Assembly: GCA_937967645.1 (NCBI GenBank) | Contig: CALBTT010000189.1 | Location: 1 to 48,709 of the forward strand | Direction: 5' to 3' | Origin: an uncultured Zoogloea sp. | Lineage (GTDB): Bacteria; Pseudomonadota; Gammaproteobacteria; Burkholderiales; Rhodocyclaceae | Length of the DNA stretch: 48,709 nucleotides | Made by a program: the position numbers and the translations under genes | The notes under the pieces: generated by a model | The model's input: the letters and a program-made list of their open reading frames with translations, nothing else | The model's database searches: none | Told to the model about the DNA's origin: nothing | Shown here: positions 41,750 through 48,654 of the stretch, in pieces | How positions within the stretch are numbered: the stretch's first letter is position 1 | Layout of the letters: each line of letters begins with the position of its first letter

Positions 41750-42610
41750 TCAGCGGTCGCCGCGTCCGCCACGGTCTCCGCGATCACCTCGGTCGCCGCC
41801 ACCTTCCATGCGGCCGCCGAAGCGGTTCTGGTTTTCGGGGGCGTGCATGCGCGGTGCCTCCTGGCCGGGCGGCGGACGGAAGCGGGAGGCGTTGTCTTCC
41901 GGCGGGCGGCGTTGCTCCATCGGCGGCGGGTCGCGACGGGGGGGCGGCTGGAAGCCACCACCCGGGGCCACGGGCGCCATGGCGGGTGGCGGAGCCGGCC
42001 GGTTGGGGGGCGCGGCGTCGTTGTTTCCATGGCGGTCACGTTCCCGCTCGATGCGCGGCGGCGGTGCGCGCCGCTCATCGCGGTGATCGTCCCGGCGCCA
42101 GTCGTCCCTGCGTCCATCCCAGCGATCGTCCCGGCGGTCGTCACGGCGTTCATCGCGACGCCAGTCGTCCGGGGGGCGGTGGGGCGGCGGGGCGACGTGC
42201 GCTGGAGGGGGTGAGGGACGCCAGTGGCGGTGCGTGTCGTACCAGGGGCGGTCGCGGTAGTAGCGGCCCCAGTAATCTCCGATCACGAAGCTGATCAGCG
42301 GAATGCCGAAGGACGGGCCGTACTCGATCACCGGCAGGGGCGGGCCATTCCATGAAAAGCTCAGCGCACCGCTCCAGGCCCAGCCGCGCAGGCCGTCCGG
42401 TGCGATGACGTCACACCACTGATAGCCCCGGAGGCAGCCTGCGACTTCGAGCCCGAGGCCGGGCGGGACGACCACGATCAGGGGGTAGTCCGGGCCTGGA
42501 CCGGCGTGGATGCGCATGGGCTCGACGGTATAGGCCGGTCTTGCGGTGGCGATGGCGGGCAGCAGCAGTGCGGCGCCGGTCAGGCAGGTCAGCAGGGTCT
42601 TGGTGGGCAT
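41750..42610 (-). CDS. Secreted SH3-like protein with Asp/Arg- and Pro-rich tail
   Basis: A 286-residue exported protein. The signal peptide (about 23 residues, ending IATA) is followed by a bacterial SH3-like region at about 26-85 (VEPMRIHAGPGPDYPLIVVV, then CDVIAPDGLRGWAW), then GPPLPVIEYGPSFGIPLISF and WGRYYRDRPWYDTHRHWRP. The second half is low complexity: Pro-rich stretches and repeated DDRRDDRWDGRRDDW-type charged blocks, ending DRGDRGDRGGRGDR. It is similar in style to YraI/RcnB-like periplasmic proteins of unknown function. AAAAGGGG lies eight bases before the ATG. It ends ten bases from the convergent hypE, with no link to hydrogenase maturation evident. Confidence 0.8.
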   Translation of the reverse strand: MPTKTLLTCLTGAALLLPAIATARPAYTVEPMRIHAGPGPDYPLIVVVPPGLGLEVAGCLRGYQWCDVIAPDGLRGWAWSGALSFSWNGPPLPVIEYGPSFGIPLISFVIGDYWGRYYRDRPWYDTHRHWRPSPPPAHVAPPPHRPPDDWRRDERRDDRRDDRWDGRRDDWRRDDHRDERRAPPPRIERERDRHGNNDAAPPNRPAPPPAMAPVAPGGGFQPPPRRDPPPMEQRRPPEDNASRFRPPPGQEAPRMHAPENQNRFGGRMEGGGDRGDRGDRGGRGDR

Positions 42611-42758
42611 GTCAGCACCCCTTTTCTCTAGGTATCCATCCGGACAATACGCCCGATGTCGGGTAATGCAACGCACCGGGCGTCGGAAAGGGGCAGGTCC
42701 GACTGTAAGCGCAGGTTTCCGGCCCTGCGGAGAAGCCTGTGAGCGCCCCCTGAGCCGG

Positions 42759-42785
42759 TCAAGTTGCCGGGCGGGTCGCCGTAGA
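42759..42785 (+). promoter_or_regulatory. Weak sigma28-like site before the orphan gene at 42819
   Basis: TCAAGTT begins at 42759 and GCCGTAGA at 42778-42785; the spacer is the canonical 15 bases after TCAA. Only three of four -35 core bases and five of eight -10 bases match, so this is tentative. It is listed because the spacing equals that of the two stronger sites in the window. Confidence 0.25.
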
Positions 42786-42818
42786 TCATGCCAGTCCCCG
42801 GGATACAAGGAGCCTGTG

Positions 42819-43847
42819 ATGAAAGTCGATTCCGCCAGTGTCACCCTCGCTGCGAGCCATCAGGCATCGACCCGGGTCGAGGTCAGCGAGCGTTTCAATG
42901 CCTGGGTGGGCGCCCGCCCGTCGAGCCGCGACGAGCAGGCGCCTTCCCGGGCGGTGGTCCTGTCCGATGCGGCCCGTCAGGCGCTTGATCTGGACAAGGC
43001 GCTGGCGACGGCGCCGACGGCTGATGGCGAAGACAAGCTGGATCCGAAGCTCGAGTTCCTGAAGGCACTCGTCGAGGCGCTGACCGGGCAGAAGATCGAT
43101 CTGGTGTCGTCGTCCGATCTGGAGACGGCCGTGGTGCCTGGGGCGACTGTGGCCCGGGAGGGCGAGGCCTCGCCGGCTGCGGCCTTCGGCGTGGAGTATG
43201 ACCGTACCGAGACCCGTAGCGAGAGCGAGGCGCTGCAGTTCGAGGCGGGTGGCACGATCCGGACCGCAGACGGGCAGGAGATCGGTTTCCGGCTCTCCCT
43301 CTCCATGTCGCGCACCGAGACGGAGACCCGCAGCTTCAGCTTCCGTGCCGGCAATGCGGTGAGCAAGGACCCGCTGGTCATCAACTTTGCGGGCAACGGG
43401 GCGAGCCTGAGCAGCCAGCGCTTTCGCTTTGACCTGATGGGGGACGGCCAGCAGGTGGATATGCCGGCCTTGGGGCAGGGCAGCGGCTTCCTGGTGCTGG
43501 ACGCGCTGGAGTCGGGGCAGGTGAAGTCCGGGCGTCAGCTCTTCGGTCCGGCCAGCGGCGACGGCTTTGCCGATCTGGCCCGCTACGACAGTGACGCTAA
43601 CGGCTGGATCGATGAAGCCGACCCTGTATTCGGACGGCTCGGCGTATGGACTCCGGATGCCCAGGGCGGTGGCGCCGTGAGCAGCCTGGCCGGGAGCGGG
43701 GTCGGCGCCCTCTACCTCGGGCGCGCGGCGGGAGACTTCTCTCTCAAGGAGGACGGCGCGGCGCTGGGCAAGGTCCGCAGCTCCGGCGTCTACCTCCGCG
43801 AGGACGGCAGCGCGGGGACCCTGCAGCAGGTGGATGTGGCTGTCTGA
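42819..43847 (+). CDS. Orphan protein with EF-hand-like loop
   Basis: A 342-residue protein with no signal peptide or membrane helix; I cannot assign a function. It begins MKVDSASVTLAASHQASTRV and has a charged, Thr/Glu/Ser-rich middle (EYDRTETRSESEALQFEAGG, MSRTETETRSFSF). Around residue 257 the sequence RYDSDANGWIDEADPVFGRL fits a calcium-binding DxDxNGxIDxxD loop, followed by LGVWTPDAQG. Proteins of this type are found in other proteobacteria as uncharacterised single-copy genes. AAGGAG is eight bases before the ATG. It is divergent from the SH3-like gene, and a weak sigma28-like site precedes it, raising the possibility of a link to flagella. Confidence 0.8.
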   Translation: MKVDSASVTLAASHQASTRVEVSERFNAWVGARPSSRDEQAPSRAVVLSDAARQALDLDKALATAPTADGEDKLDPKLEFLKALVEALTGQKIDLVSSSDLETAVVPGATVAREGEASPAAAFGVEYDRTETRSESEALQFEAGGTIRTADGQEIGFRLSLSMSRTETETRSFSFRAGNAVSKDPLVINFAGNGASLSSQRFRFDLMGDGQQVDMPALGQGSGFLVLDALESGQVKSGRQLFGPASGDGFADLARYDSDANGWIDEADPVFGRLGVWTPDAQGGGAVSSLAGSGVGALYLGRAAGDFSLKEDGAALGKVRSSGVYLREDGSAGTLQQVDVAV

Positions 43848-43855
43848 GCCGGGGC

Positions 43856-44287
43856 TCAGCCGGCGCGGCCCAGCTTGGCCAGGAAGGGCACGGGGATCGG
43901 TGCCGGCTTGCGGGCGGCGTAGTCGAAGAAGATGAGCCCGGTCTTGCCGCGCGCGACCTCGCGGCCGGTAGCCTTGTCGGTGGCCTGCCACATCAGGTCG
44001 AAGCCGTACTTGTTGAAATCATCCGGAGCGATGGCGAACACCAGGGTCTCGCCGTGAAAAGCCTCGGACTTGTACTGCAGGGCTGCGTCGGTGATCACGA
44101 TGCCGACGCCTTCCACATCCAGCTCCTGGTAGCCGAGACTCTGGAAGAAGCGGATCCGCGCCTCGGACAGCAGGCCGATGAGGGCCGAGTTGTCCAGGTG
44201 CTGCGCCATGTTGATGTGGGTCAGGTAGATCGGGACGTCGGTGCGGAAGGAGAACTGTTCGGGAAGTTCGATGTGGATGCGCGCCAT
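43856..44287 (-). CDS. Hot-dog fold acyl-CoA thioesterase (4HBT-like)
   Basis: A 143-residue hot-dog protein. Segments are PIYLTHINMAQHLDNSALIGLLSEARIRFFQSLGY, with the helix-start His/Asn in place of the YbgC Asp, then ALQYKSEAFHGETLVFAI and TGREVARGKTGLIFFDY. It probably hydrolyses an acyl-CoA; chain length and pathway cannot be told. The start is the only ATG that gives a full fold. It ends nine bases from the convergent orphan gene and is divergent from nikR. Confidence 0.82.
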   Translation of the reverse strand: MARIHIELPEQFSFRTDVPIYLTHINMAQHLDNSALIGLLSEARIRFFQSLGYQELDVEGVGIVITDAALQYKSEAFHGETLVFAIAPDDFNKYGFDLMWQATDKATGREVARGKTGLIFFDYAARKPAPIPVPFLAKLGRAG

Positions 44288-44411
44288 GGGGAGGTCCTGG
44301 ATATCGGTTGCAGGCCCCGATTATCGCAGTGCAGCGGACCGCGTGGGTGTCGATTGCCGGCGCGGGGCGTGCGGTGCAGAATCTGGCGCATTGCCAATGC
44401 CGGAGCTACCC

Positions 44412-44894
44412 GTGGAGCGCTTTACCATTTCTCTTGATGAAGATCTGGCCCGGGCGTTCGATGCGCTGATCGCGGCCCGGGGCTATTCCAACCGTTCCGA
44501 GGCGGTGCGCGACATCCTCCGGGCCCAGATCGAAGCCAGCCGCCTGGCTCCCGAAGGCGGCGGCTCTCCGCACTGCATCGCCAACCTGTCGTACGTCTAC
44601 AACCATCACGAGCGGGAGCTGGCGGAGCGGGTGACCCATGCGCAGCATGAACACCATGATCTCTGCGTGGCAACCCTGCATGCCCACCTCGATCACGACA
44701 ATTGCATGGAGAGCGTGATCCTGCGGGGGGCCACGGCTGAAGTGAGGGCGTTCGCCGAGGCGCTGATCGCCAAGCCGGGGGTCCGCCACGGCGCCCTCAA
44801 CCTGGTGACGGCCGACTTCCGCAGCCAGCCGCACCGGCATCCGCACGGGCAGGGTGAAGGGCTGCCTCACGGGCACTACCGGCCGCGCAGTTGA
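44412..44894 (+). CDS. nikR: Nickel-responsive repressor NikR with His-rich tail
   Basis: Ribbon-helix-helix repressor that binds operators when nickel is present. The GTG start gives 160 residues beginning (M)ERFTISLDEDLARAFD, aligning with E. coli NikR, and GGAG is six bases upstream; an ATG five codons earlier is an alternative. SNRSEAVRDILR is the DNA-binding helix pair. The nickel site is complete: His in THAQHEHHDL, two His in ATLHAHLDH and Cys in DNC, then GVRHGALNLV. Beyond the usual end there is an extra His-rich tail (PHRHPHGQGEGLPHGHY) of about 25 residues, which may bind further metal. It stands directly before a nickel/cobalt permease gene. Confidence 0.94.
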   Translation: MERFTISLDEDLARAFDALIAARGYSNRSEAVRDILRAQIEASRLAPEGGGSPHCIANLSYVYNHHERELAERVTHAQHEHHDLCVATLHAHLDHDNCMESVILRGATAEVRAFAEALIAKPGVRHGALNLVTADFRSQPHRHPHGQGEGLPHGHYRPRS

Positions 44895-44933
44895 TGGCCG
44901 CCGGAGACGCAGACAGGACTTGGCACGGTTGTT

Positions 44934-44960
44934 GTATGAACTAAAGTAGATTCTTCATAT
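44934..44960. promoter_or_regulatory. Candidate NikR operator before the permease gene
   Basis: GTATGAA and TTCATAT form an inverted repeat with 13 bases between them, 20 bases before the permease ATG. The half-sites equal those of the E. coli nik operator (GTATGA ... TCATAC), but the distance between GTATGA and TCATAT is 15 bases rather than 16. Its position between nikR and a nickel permease supports the reading. Confidence 0.55.
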
Positions 44961-44980
44961 TCCCGAGCCGGGCCGACTTC

Positions 44981-45805
44981 ATGCATGCGCTGCCTTCCGA
45001 ACCCTTCACGCTTGCCCTGTTGGTCTTCATGCTGGGCGTCAAGCACGGCTTCGACGCCGATCACCTGGCCACCATCGATGGCCTGACCCGCTGCAATCTC
45101 CTGGCACGGCCGCGGCTGGCGCGCTTTTGCGGCACTTTGTTCTCCCTCGGCCACGGGGCGGTGGTGGTTGCGGTGGCGGTCGGCGTCAGTCTGCTGTCCC
45201 GTGAGTGGGTCGTGCCGGAGTGGCTGGAAACCTCCGGTGCCTGGATCTCCATCGGCTTCCTGGCCCTGTTGGGCGTGCTCAACATTGGTGCGGTCCTGGC
45301 AGCGGAACCGCACGATCTGGTGCATCCCGTGGGGCTCAAGGGGCGCTGGCTCGGGAGCCTGGCTCGGGTCGGTCATCCGGCCGGTGCCGCGCTGGTGGGC
45401 GCCCTGTTTGCCTTGTCCTTCGATACCGTCAGCCAGGCCGCCCTGTTTGCGATGGCCGGTGTGCAGGCCGGCGGCTGGCAGTCCGCGGCTCTGCTGGGGC
45501 TGGTTTTCATGGCGGGGATGCTGCTCGCCGACGGCCTCAATGGCCTCTGGATCGCCCGTCTGATCGCCCGCGCGGACGAAGTGGCCCGCCTGGCCTCGCG
45601 GATCATGGCCTTGGCCGTCGGCAGCATGAGCCTCCTTGTTGCGGCCTACGGTATGGCCCGGATCACCTTGCCGGCGGTGGAGGCCTGGGGCGAGGGCAAA
45701 GAACTGCTGCTGGGAGGTGGGGTGATCGCCTGTCTCCTGGTCAGCTTCCTGGCCGCATTGAGACTGGCCCGGACGCGGAGTGGCGCGGCGCGGATGGCGG
45801 TCTGA
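44981..45805 (+). CDS. Nickel/cobalt permease (NiCoT family)
   Basis: Inner-membrane high-affinity Ni2+/Co2+ transporter, 274 residues with seven to eight hydrophobic helices. The family signature is intact at the N terminus, LGVKHGFDADHLATIDG (HxxDADH metal-binding helix). FCGTLFSLGHGAVVV and GALFALSFDTVSQAALFA are the second and third NiCoT motifs. Nickel is more likely than cobalt as substrate because nikR is immediately upstream and hyp genes are nearby, but motifs do not decide it. No strong Shine-Dalgarno is visible before the ATG. A 285-base gene-free stretch follows. Confidence 0.93.
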   Translation: MHALPSEPFTLALLVFMLGVKHGFDADHLATIDGLTRCNLLARPRLARFCGTLFSLGHGAVVVAVAVGVSLLSREWVVPEWLETSGAWISIGFLALLGVLNIGAVLAAEPHDLVHPVGLKGRWLGSLARVGHPAGAALVGALFALSFDTVSQAALFAMAGVQAGGWQSAALLGLVFMAGMLLADGLNGLWIARLIARADEVARLASRIMALAVGSMSLLVAAYGMARITLPAVEAWGEGKELLLGGGVIACLLVSFLAALRLARTRSGAARMAV

Positions 45806-45906
45806 TCATTCCGGCGGGGCGGCGGCGTCTGTTCTATGGCGGCCTCCGGGGTTGCCGGACATCGGATGCGTCATGTTTGGGACCACCTATCGAGGACAAT
45901 TCGGTA

Positions 45907-45968
45907 GCATCCGCAACCTTGACCAATCTTAAGGTGGTTGGATGCGTCCCCGGGCAGAGTGCCTGGGG
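45907..45968 (+). other. Two stacked hairpins in the leader of the tonB-like gene
   Basis: The 285 bases between the permease and the tonB-like gene contain two clear stems. GCATCC-AACC pairs with GGTT-GGATGC (45907-45945, two-base bulge). Then CCCCGGGCA-GAG-TGCCTGGGG (45948-45968) has nine pairs including one G-U. No T run follows. The region may be an end-of-permease processing signal or a regulatory leader. It does not match the cobalamin riboswitch core. Confidence 0.45.
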
Positions 45969-46034
45969 CGGTCACCCGAGTGCCGAGGCTGCGCTTCAGA
46001 CCCCGCCCCCTGCGCGATACCGAGTCCGAGCTTG

Positions 46035-46091
46035 ATGATCGAAATCCTTCCTGTCCGTGCCCGCTACCTGACCGGCAGTGTCTGCCCGTGA
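46035..46091 (+). CDS. Possible 18-codon leader peptide coupled to the tonB-like gene
   Basis: ATG at 46035 opens an 18-residue frame (MIEILPVRARYLTGSVCP) whose TGA overlaps the next ATG (TGATG at 46089-46093). The downstream gene has no Shine-Dalgarno, so translational coupling from this short frame would explain its initiation. Its own ribosome site is poor, so this could be chance. Confidence 0.25.
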   Translation: MIEILPVRARYLTGSVCP

Positions 46092-46816
46092 TGGTGGATC
46101 GCAGCATCCTCTGGGCGCTGGCGGTGTCGGTGCTGGCCCATGGGGTGGCATTCGGCCTCTGGACGGACGCCGGGCCGGCTCCGGTTGATCCGCCGCAGTT
46201 GCTGGAGGCTCGACTCGTGGTTCCGGACCCGGTGCAGCCTGCGCCTGCGCATCCCCCCCAGGTCCGGCATCCGGTCGACACGCATGCCGCGCCGCGGCCC
46301 CATGCAGCCGCGCCGACGGAGTCCCATGCCCGGATCCCGGCAGCGGTCGCGAAGCCCGTGCAAAGCGCCAGTGAGGCGCCTTCCCGGCTGACCAGCGACG
46401 TGCCCCGGGAGGTGCCTGCTCCTGCCGTGCTCAGTGGCGGCGGAGCCGCCTTGCCCAGCGCCACGCCGGTGGTGACTGCTCCGGCAGCGCCCCCTGGAAG
46501 TGCCGGGCCGGTGTCGGCTTACGTGCCCCCCAGCTTTGGTGCAAGCTACCTGCACAACCCCAAGCCCGCGTATCCCATGATGGCGCGCCGGCGTGGCCTG
46601 CAGGGCTTGGTGCGCTTGGATGTGAAGGTGAATGCGGAGGGAATTCCGACCTCCGTCAAGGTCAAGGACAGTTCGGGGCATGAGTCCCTGGACGAGGCAG
46701 CCTTGACCGCGGTTTGGCACTGGCGCTTTGCCCCGGCCCGACGGGGGGGCGATGCGGTGGAGGGGAGCGTGGTGGTTCCCGTGCGATTCAACCTCGATGG
46801 TGAAAGCGCCGGCTGA
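46091..46816 (+). CDS. tonB: TonB-family energy transducer
   Basis: Couples proton-motive force to TonB-dependent outer-membrane receptors. The 241 residues have an N-terminal anchor (RSILWALAVSVLAHGVAFGLW, with Ser and His placed as in TonB), a long Pro/Ala-rich periplasmic spacer at about 30-155, and a C-terminal TonB domain (about 160-238). That domain reads NPKPAYPMMARRRGLQGLVRLDVKVNAEG, KVKDSSGHESLDEAAL and WHWRFAPARRGG. No exbB/exbD or receptor gene is adjacent. Because it follows nikR and a nickel permease, energising a nickel-complex receptor is possible but unproven. The start is uncertain (ATG 46091 or GTG nearby), as no ribosome site is seen. Confidence 0.88.
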   Translation: MVDRSILWALAVSVLAHGVAFGLWTDAGPAPVDPPQLLEARLVVPDPVQPAPAHPPQVRHPVDTHAAPRPHAAAPTESHARIPAAVAKPVQSASEAPSRLTSDVPREVPAPAVLSGGGAALPSATPVVTAPAAPPGSAGPVSAYVPPSFGASYLHNPKPAYPMMARRRGLQGLVRLDVKVNAEGIPTSVKVKDSSGHESLDEAALTAVWHWRFAPARRGGDAVEGSVVVPVRFNLDGESAG

Positions 46817-46857
46817 GCCCGGGCTGCCGCTACCCGAGACTAAACCTGGAGGATCGA

Positions 46858-47478
46858 ATGTCAGTCCATCTCTGGCTGGGTTTTCTGGCTACCACCCTCG
46901 TGGTGGCCCTGTCGCCCGGCCCGGGCGCCGTGCTCAGCATGAGCGTGGGCCTGCGCCATGGATACTGGCATGCGCTGCGCGGGATCCTCGGTCTGCAGAC
47001 GGCCCTGGTGCTGCAGATGGCGCTGGTGTTCGCCGGGCTTGGAGCGCTCCTCGCCGCGTCGGAGAACGCCTTTATCGCCCTCAAGCTCGCAGGGGCTGCG
47101 TATCTGGTGTGGCTTGGCATCCAGAAGTGGTGTGCTCCGGCTGCACCTGACGGCGAGGCCTCACTCGAGGTTCCGTCTCCCCGGGGGTTCTACCGGCAGG
47201 GCATCCTCGTGAACCTGGGTAACCCCAAGGCGATCGTCTTCATTGCCGCGCTGGTCCCTCAGTTCATCGATGCCTCCGCGCCGCGCCTGCTCCAGTTCGT
47301 GGTGATGGTGGCGACCATGTGCAGCGTCGATATCCTGGTCATGTCGGGGTATGCCTTGCTGGCCAGCCGGTTCCGTCATGCGGCGGGCAGTGCCCGTGCC
47401 GTGCGCATGCAGAACCGGATCTTCGGCGGACTGTTCGTCAGTGCGGGTCTGTTCCTGGCGGGTACGTCACGTAGCTGA
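46858..47478 (+). CDS. LysE/RhtB-family amino-acid exporter
   Basis: An inner-membrane efflux protein of 206 residues with about six helices. The family signature is VALSPGPGAVLSMSVGLRHG near the N terminus, followed by LKLAGAAYLVWLGIQKW, FYRQGILVNLGNPKAIVFIAALVPQF and a C-terminal RIFGGLFVSAGLFLAG. The substrate is probably an amino acid such as homoserine, threonine or lysine, but it is not determinable here. GGAGGA is seven bases before the ATG. It lies 41 bases after the tonB-like gene and ends 11 bases from a convergent HDOD gene. Confidence 0.9.
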   Translation: MSVHLWLGFLATTLVVALSPGPGAVLSMSVGLRHGYWHALRGILGLQTALVLQMALVFAGLGALLAASENAFIALKLAGAAYLVWLGIQKWCAPAAPDGEASLEVPSPRGFYRQGILVNLGNPKAIVFIAALVPQFIDASAPRLLQFVVMVATMCSVDILVMSGYALLASRFRHAAGSARAVRMQNRIFGGLFVSAGLFLAGTSRS

Positions 47479-47489
47479 AGGGCGGAGCC

Positions 47490-48287
47490 TCAGGCTCCCT
47501 CGAGTTCGGCGAGCCGCGTGTCGTCGAATCCGAGCTCAGTGCCTGCCAGTTCGGCCCAGTCCACCCAGTCGGGTGTCACCCCGTCGCGCAGGCGGCGCCC
47601 CGTTGCCAGGAGGATGGCCAGCCGGCGGGGAGCGTCGGGAAGGCGGGCGGCCAGGCGCGGGTCATGGTGGGCGCGGATTGCGTCTACAACGTCTTGCGGA
47701 AGCTTCCAGTTGCGGGCTACCAGCGCCCCGGCCGCGGCGTGGTCCGAGCCGCTTAGCGCGTCCAGCGCGCGCACGCCGGCCTCGAGCGCACCGGCCTGGT
47801 TCCGGAGGGCTGCGGTCAGCTCGGGGCTGCGGCGCAGCAGGACCGCGATTCCCGCATCCTGCATCAGGGCGGCCAGATAGGCCAGGTCCGACAGGGCTCT
47901 GGCAGGGGACTGCCGGCAGGCCGCATAGGTGAAGGCGGCTGCATTGGCGCTGGCTGACCAGACGGTTTCGATCACTTCCGCGTCGAGTCCTGCACACTGG
48001 CTGCGCAGGGCGGTGCTGGCGGCGGTGGCGAGGGTACGGGTGCGCCCCAGCATGGTGATCGCCTCCTGGGCCGAGCGCGGGGCCGAGCGGGGCCGGAACA
48101 CCGGTGAGTTGGCCACCCGCAGCAAGGCGCCGGTGATGGCAGGGTCCTGACTCACCGCCGCGGCGAGCTCCCTGGGGCCCGCATCTTCATTGGAGGCTGC
48201 GGCCTGGAGGCGGAGAAAGCCGGGCCCGGGAGCTGGAAGGACGACCCCGCTGGCGAGCACGGCTTCGATGAGTTGATCCTTGTCCAA
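47490..48287 (-). CDS. HDOD-domain signalling protein
   Basis: A 265-residue soluble protein with an HDOD domain (about 10-205). The pattern is LAAAVSQDPAITGALLRVANSPVF, SAQEAITMLGRTRTLATAAS, LAALMQDAGIAVLL, and DHAAAGALVARNWKLPQDVVDAIRAHHDP, which carries part of an HD-type His pair. HDOD proteins act in cyclic di-GMP, stress and motility control without the full phosphodiesterase site. The start is TTG with GGGAG seven to eight bases upstream; no ATG fits. The C-terminal 40 residues are acidic. It is divergent from the tRNA cluster. Confidence 0.86.
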   Translation of the reverse strand: MDKDQLIEAVLASGVVLPAPGPGFLRLQAAASNEDAGPRELAAAVSQDPAITGALLRVANSPVFRPRSAPRSAQEAITMLGRTRTLATAASTALRSQCAGLDAEVIETVWSASANAAAFTYAACRQSPARALSDLAYLAALMQDAGIAVLLRRSPELTAALRNQAGALEAGVRALDALSGSDHAAAGALVARNWKLPQDVVDAIRAHHDPRLAARLPDAPRRLAILLATGRRLRDGVTPDWVDWAELAGTELGFDDTRLAELEGA

Positions 48288-48365
48288 TCCGCTTCTCCCT
48301 GGGGGTGGTCTTGATTCCGACTGTCATTACAGCACAGGCGGCAAGGATATATTTTTAAATAGTGT

Positions 48366-48394
48366 TTGACAGAGGTTTGGTACGTGCCTATAAT
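48366..48394 (+). promoter_or_regulatory. Consensus sigma70 promoter of the tRNATyr cluster
   Basis: TTGACA at 48366-48371 and TATAAT at 48389-48394, both perfect, with a 17-base spacer and a following GCGCGC discriminator, typical of growth-rate-controlled stable RNA promoters. Transcription would start near 48401, about nine bases before tRNATyr. Confidence 0.93.
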
Positions 48395-48409
48395 GCGCGC
48401 TTCTCGCTT

Positions 48410-48495
<86 letters not shown>

Positions 48496-48564
48496 CGGTT
48501 TTATGCTGTTGCTCCATGTTTGTGTTTAGGCATGAAGTGGTGATTGTGAGTCGTGCGTTGTAAT

Positions 48565-48638
48565 GCGGGTGTAGCTCAATGGTAGAGCAGAAGCCTTCCA
48601 AGCTTATGACGAGGGTTCGATTCCCTTCACCCGCTCCA
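48565..48638 (+). tRNA. tRNA-Gly (anticodon TCC)
   Basis: A 74-base tRNA whose acceptor GCGGGTG pairs with CACCCGC. The D arm is GCTCAATGGTAGAGC, the anticodon loop holds TCC (CTTCCAA), the T arm is GAGGG-TTCGATT-CCCTT, and CCA is encoded. It lies 70 bases after tRNATyr. Confidence 0.96.
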
Positions 48639-48654
48639 GGTTGAGTGTGTGGAA

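Noticed and set aside
45806..46090. Cobalamin or metal riboswitch before the tonB-like gene
   Set aside because: Hairpins are present but the conserved B12-box and core bases are absent; no known class could be matched by eye.
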